This document shows, piece by piece, positions 17,983 to 26,596 of a DNA stretch of 64,000 nucleotides (its first letter is position 1; the number at the start of each line of letters is the position of its first letter). Source of the stretch: Hormoscilla sp. GM7CHS1pb (GTDB lineage Bacteria; Cyanobacteriota; Cyanobacteriia; Cyanobacteriales; Desertifilaceae); assembly GCA_014323675.1 (NCBI GenBank), contig JACONN010000006.1:930001-994000 (forward strand), in the 5' to 3' direction. The position numbers and the translations under genes were made by a program. Below the pieces are notes generated by a model. That model worked only from the letters and a program-made list of their open reading frames with translations. It searched no databases and was not told where the DNA came from.

Positions 17983-20319
17983 GTGCAGTGCAAGAACGCC
18001 GGGGCAGTGGCCCACCTAGCAGGGGCCATGGCCAAACCAGTCTGGTTGCTGTTACCCTTTATCCCCAACTGGCGGTGGATGTTGGACAGAGAAGACACTC
18101 CCTGGTATCCTACCATGAGGCTGTTCCGTCAGCAGCAACTTGGTGATTGGCAATCTGTGTTCGCTAAAGTAGCATCGGCCCTAAACACAAAAGCACGGAC
18201 AACGGATAGTATGGTCAAGGAAAGGTCAGAAACAGATAAAATCAAAGGACTAGCAATTGGCTGGCCGGTGGGGAGTACCATCGGTTGGGGCGTGTATGGT
18301 TTGAACTTAGCCCTGCAATTACGACAAAAACCGGGATTTGACGTCCTATTGTTAAGTACCCCAGCAATGTCTAATCTGGTAAATCCCCTGCATCAGGTGT
18401 TATTGCGTCCTCTAATGGCCAAGCAGCAGCAAATTCAGACAGCGATCGACCAAAACCCAGGTAAGCAAATTGGTTTCAATGTCCCAGTATTGCAGGCCCT
18501 GGGAAATAACTTTTTTAGCACTGGGAAAATGAATCTGGTAGGGAAACAGACAGTGGGGATGATCTTCTTTGAGAATACCCAGTTAACCCCAGATGCGATC
18601 GCCAGGGCGAAAAGCTACGATCTGATAGTAGCAGGTTCGACCTGGAACGCGGAAGTCCTGAAAAGCAATGGACTAAACCATGTAGCAGCGATCTTCCAAG
18701 GCATAGACCCGACCATATTCCATCCCGCACCCAAATCAAACCTATTTGCCGATCGATTTGTCATCTTCTCGGGGGGCAAGCTAGAATATCGGAAAGGTCA
18801 GGATATCGCGTTCGCGGCCTTCAAGCGGTTCCAACAAAGGCACCCCGAGGCATTGCTGATGACAGCATGGCACAACTTATGGCCCCAGTTGATGGCCGGA
18901 TTAGAACAGACCGGAAATGTGGTAGGATTACCCCAGGTAACCCAGGATAAGCACTTGCGAATTACCGAATGGTTAGTAGCAAATGGCATTCCCGGTGAGG
19001 CTGTAATAGATATCGGACCCATTCCCAATTATCTGGTAGGACAGATTATCCGGGAAGCAGATGTGGCCGTATTTACCAACAGGTGTGAAGGAGGAACAAA
19101 TCTGGCAGTAATGGAATGTCTGGCCTGTGGCATTCCGACAATCATATCGGCAAACACCGGTCATATAGATATAATAGGCGACTCCCATTGTTATCCTCTC
19201 AGAAAGCAGGATGCAGTGCAACCCACAGCCATATTCCCGGGAGTAGAAGGTTGGGGAGAGTCTGACGTTGAGGAAGTGGTAGAAAATTTAGAAAAAGTAT
19301 ATAAGGATCGGGAAGCAGCAAAAAAACGGGGTCAAGCAGCAGTAGAATTCATGCAAGACTTGACCTGGGAAAAACAAGTCGATCTCCTGCTAAAGGCAAT
19401 TGCAGATGTAGTATGGCTGCGCGAAAAAGAGAATAGGGGGATGGAAAAAATCGACCTTGATCTAAAATATCCCCCCAGTGAAAAAGCAGAAGAGGTAAAA
19501 ACAATGGTAAGTTCATTTTCAGTGATAATCCCGGCATATAATTGCCAAAAAGTAGTCAGCAAGACGATCGAGAGTATAATAGAGAGCATAGATTACTTTT
19601 ATGCTAACTGCGATCGCCCAGAGGAAGTCAAATCAGAAATAGTTGTCGTGAATGACTGTTCGACGGATAACACGTTATATATCCTGAGTCAGTTTGTCGG
19701 GAAAAAATATCCTTTTAAGATCGTAAATCATCCCCAATGTAGAGGTGCGGGAGCAACCAGAAATACAGGAGTGAAAAATTCTCAAGGAGAACTATTGTTT
19801 TTCTGTGATGGGGACGATCTCTATTTGCCAGAACATATATATCTGTGCTTTATGATTTTAAATGATGACCCAGATTCGTCAAATGCCGACGGAAGTTTCG
19901 CCCTAGGCGATCGAACAATTAAATTATCGCAAAACAGACTTGATGGGATCAGGACAGGAGTCAAAATTAAAGATCGAATCGATCCGAATTTTAAACTGAG
20001 GATCGAGAACTCATTAACACTCAACTTATGCTTGAGAAGAGAATGTCATGAATTCATCGAGGGATATCCAGAAGATTTAGTCTATAAGCAAATCGGAGGA
20101 CGTGAAGATTGCGCCTATCATGAGTATTTATCGAGATTCTTTAAGATAGGGAAAATTTCCATAGAGACAGTGGAATACATTAGATATCCGGGAAACAGCT
20201 TAGACAGACAAATTGTGCGGGCTGAGACTGGTGAAGGGATGCCAGAAGAGGAAAGGAAATTACATGTTTTAGCGAGTCAAATAGAAGAGACAAAGCTCGC
20301 TTATTTAATCGATAAATAA
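17983..20319 (+). CDS. Fused remnant of GT9 tail + GT4 glycosyltransferase + GT2 glycosyltransferase
   Basis: The frame opens at GTG 17983 directly in the leftover AVAHLAGAMAKPVWLLL block of a GT9-like module, then continues into a GT4 (GT-B) domain (about residues 88-470, with FVIFSGGKLEYRKGQDIA and CEGGTNLAVMECLACGIPT) and a GT2 (GT-A) domain (about residues 510-778, with FSVIIPAYNCQ, VVVNDCSTDNT and the metal-binding CDGDD). The original gene was probably TPR-GT9-GT4-GT2, cut from its own N-terminus by deletion. Independent start candidates are ATG 18031 or 18211, both without a clear ribosome binding site. Cytoplasmic synthesis of a cell-surface polysaccharide or glycoprotein glycan is the family-based inference. 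The GT4 and GT2 parts are intact. Confidence 0.8.
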   Translation: MQCKNAGAVAHLAGAMAKPVWLLLPFIPNWRWMLDREDTPWYPTMRLFRQQQLGDWQSVFAKVASALNTKARTTDSMVKERSETDKIKGLAIGWPVGSTIGWGVYGLNLALQLRQKPGFDVLLLSTPAMSNLVNPLHQVLLRPLMAKQQQIQTAIDQNPGKQIGFNVPVLQALGNNFFSTGKMNLVGKQTVGMIFFENTQLTPDAIARAKSYDLIVAGSTWNAEVLKSNGLNHVAAIFQGIDPTIFHPAPKSNLFADRFVIFSGGKLEYRKGQDIAFAAFKRFQQRHPEALLMTAWHNLWPQLMAGLEQTGNVVGLPQVTQDKHLRITEWLVANGIPGEAVIDIGPIPNYLVGQIIREADVAVFTNRCEGGTNLAVMECLACGIPTIISANTGHIDIIGDSHCYPLRKQDAVQPTAIFPGVEGWGESDVEEVVENLEKVYKDREAAKKRGQAAVEFMQDLTWEKQVDLLLKAIADVVWLREKENRGMEKIDLDLKYPPSEKAEEVKTMVSSFSVIIPAYNCQKVVSKTIESIIESIDYFYANCDRPEEVKSEIVVVNDCSTDNTLYILSQFVGKKYPFKIVNHPQCRGAGATRNTGVKNSQGELLFFCDGDDLYLPEHIYLCFMILNDDPDSSNADGSFALGDRTIKLSQNRLDGIRTGVKIKDRIDPNFKLRIENSLTLNLCLRRECHEFIEGYPEDLVYKQIGGREDCAYHEYLSRFFKIGKISIETVEYIRYPGNSLDRQIVRAETGEGMPEEERKLHVLASQIEETKLAYLIDK

Positions 20320-20371
20320 TCGAGGGTCGGGGAAAGAAAATGGAAAATAAAATTTTCCCAACGCGGAAAAA

Positions 20372-21079
20372 ATGAGAATCGAGGTGCAGGATCTAGAAGT
20401 ATTATTTCTGCACCCGCCGACAATAGGAGATGCGAGCTTGAATGTTTTTTATGGCAAAGATTATCCCATCATCCATTTGCCTAATTACTAACCAACAACT
20501 ATTGTCGATGTAGGAGCTAACGTAGGGGCTACGGCCCTATATTTCTGCAACGCCTATCCCCAGAGCAAAATCTACTGCTATGAACCATCACCAGAGAACT
20601 TTACCTACTTGAAAGAAAATACGAAAAACTTCGATCGGATCCAGGTTTTTCCCTATGGCCTGTTCGATCAAGACAAAAAAGAAGTAACATTGTACAAAGG
20701 AGCAGATAATCTGGCCACAGTGATGGCCAGTCAGTCAGCAAGTAACATGACAGAATCAATTCAGTTAGTGCAGACTGCCAAAGAAATGCAGCGCCTGAAT
20801 TTGCAGAATATCTCAATCCTGAAAATCAACACTGCCGGTTGTGAAGTCCCAATTCTCAAAGATCTAATGACAGTAGTAGAAAATATCGATATTCTGTATC
20901 TAGAATATTATTCAGAATCAGACAGATGTGAAATAGAACAAACGATCGCTCAAAAGCTACTGCTTAGTAACATGCATGCAGAACGGGTGCATCGAGGCAA
21001 ATGTATTTACTTAAACAAAAATATAGTCGATCGCTATCCCGAAAACCAGAATCAGCGAATTCAAAGAATCAGTCTCTAA
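20372..21079 (+). pseudogene. FkbM-family methyltransferase with internal TAA
   Basis: One continuous frame encodes MRIEVQDLEVLFLHPPT, then HLPNY-stop-PTTIVDVGANVGATALYF, then the rest of an FkbM-type SAM methyltransferase (EPSPENFTYLKENT; ILKINTAGCEVPILKDL). The TAA is at 20489-20491, just ahead of the SAM-binding VDVGANVG motif; reinitiation could only occur after that motif, so any product would lack SAM binding. FkbM enzymes O-methylate sugars or polyketides. It follows the GT4-GT2 gene by 52 bases on the same strand, so glycan methylation is the likely past role. A single base substitution (for example CAA to TAA) explains the stop. Confidence 0.8.
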
Positions 21080-21141
21080 TTGAGAATGGTAAAGGGGGAA
21101 TTGAGAATGTGGATTTTCAATTTTCCATTCCCAATTTCCAA

Positions 21142-21749
21142 TTAAATCTTTTTGTGAATCATGGCCCAATAGGTATCGGGACCGATAGGAGTATGAAAGT
21201 TAATATCAAAAATCTGCAAAACCTCAAACCCCGATCGCTTAATTAATTCCGTCCACATGTTTTTTCCAAAAACGCTGTAGTGATTTCCATTCGCCTGATG
21301 CTTACAACTGGTATCAGGGGCAGGTACTTCTATATAAAGATATCCTTGGGGTTTGAGAACCCTGTAGATTTCACTTAGGGTAAAATAGGGAAAGATGCTG
21401 TGTTCAATGCAATGCTGGCACCAAACAAAGTCAAAGGAGGCATCGGCGAAGTCTAAGAAAGATTGATCCATTTCGTATACTTCATAACCTTTTTGTTGGC
21501 AGACGGCTACATCTTGACTGTTGAGGGTAATGCCGATCGGGTCAAAGCCTCGACTTTTAAATAATTGCAGAGCCACTCCTTGACCGCATCCGATATCCAA
21601 TATTTTAGCATGGGGTGACAAAGGAACTTAGCGAACATTTGATGCGTAATTTGAGTGTGTAAAGGAGAGGAGGGCTCCGGATAGGTCTGTGATTTAAATT
21701 TTTCCAGAAAGTTTTCCAGTTTGGCGATTTGTGATTGTTCGAGTTTCAT
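21142..21749 (-). pseudogene. Class I SAM methyltransferase with frameshift
   Basis: N-terminus MKLEQSQIAKLENFLEKFKS starts at 21749 with a GGAG 7 bases upstream on the minus strand. At about 21612 the frame changes from FLCHP to HAKILDIGCGQGVALQLFK, the SAM-binding motif I. The second part carries DFVWCQHCIEHS and RVLKPQGYLYIEVPAP (Methyltransf_11-like). On the + strand there is GGGG at 21612-21615; one more G would restore a single ORF of about 200 codons. Convergent with the FkbM gene and possibly part of the same glycan locus. Real mutation and sequence error cannot be separated here. Confidence 0.75.
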
Positions 21750-22007
21750 AAGATAGCTCCGTGATGGCAAATTATAGCCGTTGGTGGGGTCGGGTTCCAG
21801 AAACCCCCATGTCGGGGGTCGGTGGGGTAGATCGCCTATTGCTGCCTCTATTCTATCTTACACCAGCCCATAGTGTGAGTTAATCTGGCAACAAGCGCGA
21901 TGGGTCGTGCGATATCGGGGTAAAAATCGCCTTCCCAGGCGGATCGCCTGCCCGTCCTACGGTTGTGATAAATTGGATGGAAGGAAACTATAGGGAACAC
22001 GACATCA
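21750..22007. other. Intergenic with palindromic repeats
   Basis: Contains the AAACCCCCATGTCGGGGGTC hairpin repeat (about 21800-21826) and a GCGGATCGCCTGCCCGTCCTAC repeat relative (about 21941-21962). No gene seen. Confidence 0.5.
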
Positions 22008-23120
22008 ATGTTAACTAACGAATATCCAGTCCTGCGTCGGGGAGATGGCATAGACTACCCTGAGTTGAGAGAGTCAGTCAAGCTGCTGCAAAAATTACTG
22101 ATCGAACTGGGATTTCTGAAGGAAGGGACGACCTTGTTTGACCGGTGGATAGGGAGAAGCGAGACCGATGAGGGCCAGTTTGGACGAAAAACCGAGGCAG
22201 CGGTGAAACGTTTCCAGGAAAGTCGCAGCTTAATTGCGGATGGGGTTGTCTGGAGCTACACTTGGGACGCCTTGTTCAAGGCCAAAGAGGCAACCCCGGG
22301 GAAGCTGAGAAGACATGCTGTACTCCGGATCCGGGATGGCATTGATTATCCTCAGTTGCTTCCGGAAGTCAGAACCCTTCAGGACCTACTGAAAAAAGAG
22401 GGGTTTATGGAACCGTCCGAACCATCGGATGGGTTGTTTGGACCCGATACCCTGAATGCGGTGAAGAATTTCCAGAATAGTCGGGGTTTAGTGGCCGATG
22501 GCATGGTAGGTCAGGAAACCTGGTCATTATTATGGAATGAACCTATAGAAGTGTATCTGCCCTATAATAACCTGATCAGTTCTCTGAATTTAGACAGGAT
22601 TATCGCTTCGATTCCCTACCGGGAACTGCATCCCTATGCTTGGGAGTCGATTCCTTTAATCCTGCGGTCCTGCGATATCAATGGCGTGATCGATCTGGGA
22701 CAAATCGCCTACATTTTGGCAACAGCGGAACATGAATCTCGTCTAGGACAGTGGATGGAAGAATTAGCTAGCGGTTGGGCCTATGAATGGCGATCGGACT
22801 TGGGCAATAATCGGTCGGGAGATGGACCTCGCTATAAGGGACGAGGCTTTGTGCAAATCACGGGACGGCGAAATTATACAGATTGGTCCGGCAGACTGGG
22901 AATCGATCTGGTGAATGTTCCAGAAAAAGCAGCCGAACCAGATCTCGCCGCCAAGATCCTGGTAATCGGGATGCGGGATGGAACCTTTACCAATCACAGG
23001 TTGGGTCAATATATCTGGGGTTCCCGCCGGGATTTTGACAATGCCCGACGCATTGTCAATCGTCTCGATCGCGCAGCCCATATTGCGGCGATCGCGGAAG
23101 AATATTATCGAGTTCTTTAA
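22008..23120 (+). CDS. GH19-type cell-wall hydrolase with two peptidoglycan-binding domains
   Basis: 370 residues. Two PG_binding_1 domains (about residues 5-85 and 100-170, each beginning VLRxxDGIDYPxL and ending with a FQxSRxLxADGxV block) precede a GH19 chitinase/endolysin-like catalytic domain (about 185-370) with ILATAEHESRLGQWMEE, holding the likely catalytic Glu, and GDGPRYKGRGFVQITGRRNY, the substrate cleft signature. No signal peptide is visible, so export would need another route or lysis. It is the only intact member of a duplicated cassette: a decayed C-terminal copy follows at once (23135-23425) and a third GH19 domain lies at 24300-24902. Role: hydrolysis of peptidoglycan or chitin-like glycan; phage-endolysin origin is possible. 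Confidence 0.85.
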   Translation: MLTNEYPVLRRGDGIDYPELRESVKLLQKLLIELGFLKEGTTLFDRWIGRSETDEGQFGRKTEAAVKRFQESRSLIADGVVWSYTWDALFKAKEATPGKLRRHAVLRIRDGIDYPQLLPEVRTLQDLLKKEGFMEPSEPSDGLFGPDTLNAVKNFQNSRGLVADGMVGQETWSLLWNEPIEVYLPYNNLISSLNLDRIIASIPYRELHPYAWESIPLILRSCDINGVIDLGQIAYILATAEHESRLGQWMEELASGWAYEWRSDLGNNRSGDGPRYKGRGFVQITGRRNYTDWSGRLGIDLVNVPEKAAEPDLAAKILVIGMRDGTFTNHRLGQYIWGSRRDFDNARRIVNRLDRAAHIAAIAEEYYRVL

Positions 23121-23134
23121 TCCCCGCGAGATAT

Positions 23135-23425
23135 ACAGAATCAGTGGATGGAAGAAGTTGCTAGCGGTGGGGACTATGATGGGCATCGGCGCATCCCGAA
23201 GCACGGAGCGTGCTCTCCAGAGACATTGAAGGCGAGATTATACAGATTGGTCTCGCCGATAGGGAGGTGAATCTCAAAAAGCAGGGGAACTATAGATAGC
23301 CGCCAAGATTCTAGTAATCCAGATTCGTAGTAAACACTAAAGTGTTTCCCAGGTTGGATGATTGTATTCGGGGTGCCTGCCGCGCCGCCCAGCAAGAGGC
23401 GATCGCGGAAGAATTATCGAGTCCT
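23135..23425 (+). pseudogene. Decayed copy of the GH19 C-terminal region
   Basis: Patches of strong similarity to the neighbouring GH19 genes appear in order: CAGTGGATGGAAGAAG (23140), ATTATACAGATTGGTC (23236), GCCGCCAAGATTCTAG (23301), and GAGGCGATCGCGGAAGAA before the stop (23396). Spacers are shortened and no frame is kept. An interspersed TTCGTAGTAAACACTAAAGT repeat (23325) is inserted. Confidence 0.75.
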
Positions 23426-23444
23426 TTAACTTCTGCAAAATATC

Positions 23445-24902
23445 ATGTCTGTCAAACATGTGAAAATAATTCTGCTGTTGCTGATGGTTGTCATCGTGTC
23501 AACCTCAATAATTGTTCGATACAATAAGGTCAAAAACGCAATCAGCATCAGCGGTAAAGCCGCCGGAGACGGTTGACCCACTCGTGTCCGAGAGCGCCCA
23601 CCCATGTCGTTGCCGAGTAGGCGAACGACAGGGTGGGCGTCTCTGGACACGACAACCAAATCAAATAGTCCGCCCGGTAGGACCAGCAATTGCTCAAAGG
23701 CTGAAAATACCGGTCAGACGAGCAATTTCTGAAAGGAATAGTCGCCAGATTCGTGAAATCATTCGTAACTCATTAAACCGCGAGTTGACTCGCGAGTCTA
23801 CTATCCATCTGAACCTGACATCACCAACTACCGTTCCGGAAAAATCGGACAAGAACAAGATTAGGCTGAATTACGCAAGACGCTGCTATGGGGGAACCGC
23901 TTGCCGTTTGGGTATAATAACAACAGAAAAATTAACCCAGGCACAAGAGAAACTGACTGGTACCGTTCCGGAAAAATCGGAAACATCTCTAGGGACAGGG
24001 ATTACCGGCTATTTGTCGATGCCAGTTGTGGCGCTAATTGTTCTGATGCTACCATAAGTTGGGACCAGAATGGGAGTCGCTATACTCTGGGCCTCAAGGC
24101 CAGCAAGAAAGAAACTCTGGTCGAGATGGCCAATGAGTTGGGAGAGAATGGGTTGAGAGAGTTAGTGGAGCCGATGCGAGAAATACCGATAAGACAGGGA
24201 TTTCTGAGGGAAGAAATGGGCAGGTATGACCAGTTAATGGGGAATGGTCAGCGCATCCCGGAGCTTCGACGTATGGAGAAGTGGAGAGGAGAGCAGGTCC
24301 AGTCAGAATTATGGAACTCTCCTGTAAAAGAGTATTTGGGCTATAATAAGCAGATAGGTTATCGGAATTTGAACAGGATAATCGAATCAATTCCTCAGTA
24401 TCTGGGTCTGCGTCGCTATGCTTGGGAGTCAATTCCTTTAATCCTGCGGGAGTGCGATCGGAGTGGGGTGACCGATCTGGGACAAATCGCCTACATTTTA
24501 GCAACAGCGGAACATGAATCTGGTCTAGGAAAGTGGATGGAAGAATTGGCCAGCAGTTGGGCCTATGAGGGGCGATCGGACTTGGGCAATAATCAGCCAG
24601 GGGATGGACCGCGCTATAAGGGACGGGGCTTTGTGCAAATCACGGGACGGCGAAATTATACAGATTGGTCCGATCGTCTGGGAATCGATCTGGTGAATTT
24701 TCCAGAAAAAGCAGCGGAACCGGAGATCGCCGCCAAGATCCTGGTCAGAGGGATGCGGGATGGCACCTTTACAGGTCACAGGTTGGGTGAATATATCTGG
24801 GGTTACTGGCGAGATTTTTACTATGCCCGACGCATTGTCAATGGTCTCGATCGCGCAGCCTGGATTGAGGCGATCGCCAAAGCATATTATAAAGTACTTT
24901 AA
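23445..24902 (+). pseudogene. Disrupted fusion: membrane-anchored cysteine domain + GH19 hydrolase
   Basis: Starts like the intact downstream gene (MSVKHVKIILLLL, a membrane segment) but meets TGA at 23574, immediately before a hairpin insertion (23584-23650). The remainder is in frame 1 (RRCYGGTACRLGIITTEKLT; ends at 24057) and then frame 2 (FVDASCGANCSDATISWDQN, from about 24010), which leads into a GH19 domain with ILATAEHESGLGKWMEE and GDGPRYKGRGFVQITGRRNY. An ORF from 23901 to 24902 (333 codons) could still express the GH19 part. So a paralogue of the 24918 gene has been fused upstream of a second hydrolase and then broken by an insertion and a frameshift. Confidence 0.75.
23584..23650. 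repeat. Long imperfect hairpin element, copy 1
   Basis: Arms GTGTCCGAGAGCGCCCACCC and GGTGGGCGTCTCTGGACAC, inner stem TGTCGTT/AACGACA then GCC/GGC around a short loop, with a one-base bulge on the 3' side. It matches the architecture of 25689-25758 although many paired bases differ. Confidence 0.8.
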
Positions 24903-24917
24903 TCCAGGAGAGATATC

Positions 24918-25556
24918 ATGTCTGTCAAACACGTGAAAACAATTCTGTTGGTGACGGCTGTCCTGCTGTCAACATCTCTAATATTGTTCAAGACAATAAC
25001 GTCAAAAAACGAATCAGAGGTAAACCAATCAGGGGTTGTGCAACCCCCGGACAATGTTGACAACAGCACCAAGCCCGAACCGCCCCCGGACAATGTTGAC
25101 AACAGCACCAAGCCCGAACCGCACCAGATTTTTCAGTCTATTGTACCAGAACTACAGCAGCAAACACAGCTATCTCTATTATTACCGGGCTTTGTTCCCG
25201 AAGCCGATTACGCCCCTATCTATCCGATCGTCTCACCAGCAACATCGGAAAACAAGTATGAGATTATGCTGGGTTATACAGAAGACTGCAATGGAGGAAC
25301 GGCCTGTCGTTTGGGTACGATTTCGGCAGAAAGATTAACACTGGCAGCGAAAGAATTGACTGGTGAGAGAGTAGACCTGGCATCGGGGATTACTGGCTAT
25401 TTTGTCGATGCTACTTGTGGCGCTAATTGCTCTGATTCTACCATAAGTTGGGACCACAAGGGGAGTCGCTATACTCTGGGCATCAAGGCTGGCAAGAAAG
25501 AAACTCTGGTGAAGATGGCCAAGTCGGCGATCGCTGCGCGAAAAATCGGCAAATAG
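24918..25556 (+). CDS. Membrane-anchored protein with conserved cysteine domain, function unknown
   Basis: 212 residues. Residues 5-24 (VKTILLVTAVLLSTSLILF) form a membrane anchor or uncleaved signal. A Pro/Asn-rich linker contains an exact 13-residue tandem duplication (PPDNVDNSTKPEP, nt 25044-25121). The C-terminal domain (about 115-212) has DCNGGTACRLG and ATCGANCSDSTISW, giving four cysteines that could form two disulfides outside the membrane, then SRYTLGIKAGKKETLVKMA. The family is not recognised with certainty. It lies 15 bases after the GH19 gene and a paralogue is fused to that hydrolase, so it may anchor, target, inhibit or give immunity to the hydrolase; this is inference. A stem-loop follows (25594). 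Confidence 0.6.
   Translation: MSVKHVKTILLVTAVLLSTSLILFKTITSKNESEVNQSGVVQPPDNVDNSTKPEPPPDNVDNSTKPEPHQIFQSIVPELQQQTQLSLLLPGFVPEADYAPIYPIVSPATSENKYEIMLGYTEDCNGGTACRLGTISAERLTLAAKELTGERVDLASGITGYFVDATCGANCSDSTISWDHKGSRYTLGIKAGKKETLVKMAKSAIAARKIGK
25044..25121 (+). repeat. Exact 39-bp tandem duplication in the linker
   Basis: Two identical 39-bp units starting CCCCCGGACAATGTTGACAA at 25044 and 25083; in frame, adding 13 residues to the extracytoplasmic linker. Confidence 0.85.
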
Positions 25557-25593
25557 GTGATGCCCACTTGACAAGGAATGGCACAGGAGTGAT

Positions 25594-25630
25594 AGAGAAA
25601 CCCGGTGTGAAGCCAACACTGGGTTTCTCT
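25594..25630 (+). terminator. Stem-loop, probable terminator
   Basis: AGAGAAACCCGGTGT (25594-25608) pairs with ACACTGGGTTTCTCT (25616-25630), one mismatch, short loop, followed by ATTTAT. Placed 38 bases after the 24918 gene. The T tract is weak; it also resembles a common interspersed GAAACCCGG repeat. Confidence 0.5.
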
Positions 25631-25688
25631 ATTTATGGCAAGATCAATTTATTGTCCATGTCATGTGAGATAATAAAGATGCCCCCGG

Positions 25689-25758
25689 TCGTTTCCCGAG
25701 ACACTCACCCATGTCGTGCGCATTCGCGACACGACAGGGTGAGTGCTCGTGGAAACGA
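25689..25758. repeat. Long imperfect hairpin element, copy 2
   Basis: Arms TCGTTTCCCGAGACACTCAC and GTGAGTGCTCGTGGAAACGA, inner stem TGTCGTG/CACGACA then CGC/GCG around a four-base loop, with the one-base bulge in the same place as in 23584-23650. It ends about 20 bases before the next gene. Confidence 0.8.
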
Positions 25759-25778
25759 GAAAGTGATATGATAGAGAT

Positions 25779-26048
25779 ATGTATCGATTAATATTGTACA
25801 GCAAGCAGGGCTGCCACTTGTGCGCCGGACTGCAAGAAAAACTAGAACAGATTGAAAATATCAACTTCCAGCTGGAAGTACGAGACATTACCAGTCGCGA
25901 AGATTGGTTTGCTGCTTATCAGTATGAAGTACCCGTGCTGACTGTAGATACTGGTACGGAACAGCAGCTGCCTCGTCCTTCCCCTCGTGCTAAAGTGCAG
26001 CAAGTGGAACGAATGCTAGAGAAATATCTGCCGACTGAATCAAAATAA
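25779..26048 (+). CDS. Glutaredoxin-like (thioredoxin-fold) protein
   Basis: 89 residues beginning MYRLILYSKQGCHLCAGLQE: beta strand, then C-x-x-C (CHLC) at the start of helix 1, then VPVLTVD with the cis-proline position expected of thioredoxin folds. This is the glutaredoxin-like DUF836 type. Likely a cytoplasmic thiol-disulfide oxidoreductase; the substrate is unknown. It stands alone, with the hairpin element just upstream. Downstream is a repeat-rich region before murE. Confidence 0.8.
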   Translation: MYRLILYSKQGCHLCAGLQEKLEQIENINFQLEVRDITSREDWFAAYQYEVPVLTVDTGTEQQLPRPSPRAKVQQVERMLEKYLPTESK

Positions 26049-26147
26049 TTAGTTACTCTGTAGGGGGAAAACCCCCTGGTTTTAGCTAAATTATCAGTTT
26101 AGCTAGAAGTTATACTGGAATGACGATCGAGAACTAAGGAAGAAGTC

Positions 26148-26397
26148 CTCTCGTTTCTAGGGGAGGCCGAGAATACTCATTTGAGGCTCCGCCTCCAGTG
26201 AGGGAAAAAGGATGCCCTCACTCTCGTTCACTCTCGTTTCTAGGCGGAGCCTAGAAATGCTCATTTGAGGCTCCGCCTCCAGTGAGGGAAAAAGGATGCC
26301 CTCACTCTCGTTCACTCTCGTTTCTAGGCGGAGTCTAGAAATGCTCATTTGAGGCTCCGCCTCCAGTGAGGGAAAAGAATGCCCTCACTCTCGTTTA
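26148..26397. repeat. Three tandem copies of an 84-bp repeat
   Basis: Units start at 26148, 26231 and 26315 with CTCTCGTTTCTAG. Each contains two hairpins, GGCGGAGCC/GGCTCCGCC and GAGGG/CCCTC. Units 2 and 3 are nearly identical; unit 1 has diverged. An antisense ORF across the array merely reflects the repeat. Confidence 0.9.
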
Positions 26398-26596
26398 AGT
26401 ACATAGGCAAAATTATTTTTCTATGAGATCCTCACAGAGCAAGCGTAAAGAGTACCCCCCAGACGCACGGCGAAGACCCGGGCAGACAGGGAACTTCCGC
26501 ACTACTCCGGAGACATCGTGGGAGCATCAGGGGCGGCGCGTTCCCTGCTAGAACTAGGGAAGGAGTGGTCGAAAATATTTAAGGAGTTGGAAAAAA
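26398..26596. other. Intergenic before murE
   Basis: Holds a relative of the ACTCCGGGGACAC palindrome (about 26503-26520). AAGGAGTTGG lies just before ATG 26597 and serves as the murE ribosome binding site. Nothing else seen. Confidence 0.5.

Noticed and set aside
20372..21079. TAA read as an amino acid (recoding)
   Set aside because: Other genes in the window use TAA as a normal stop, and simple mutation explains both internal TAA cases.
26157..26348. 63-codon minus-strand ORF with a 28-residue internal repeat
   Set aside because: It simply reads the 84-bp tandem DNA repeat; no ribosome binding site or family.
26148..26397. Possible CRISPR array
   Set aside because: Three units of 84 bp with no unique spacers and no cas genes; it is a tandem repeat.
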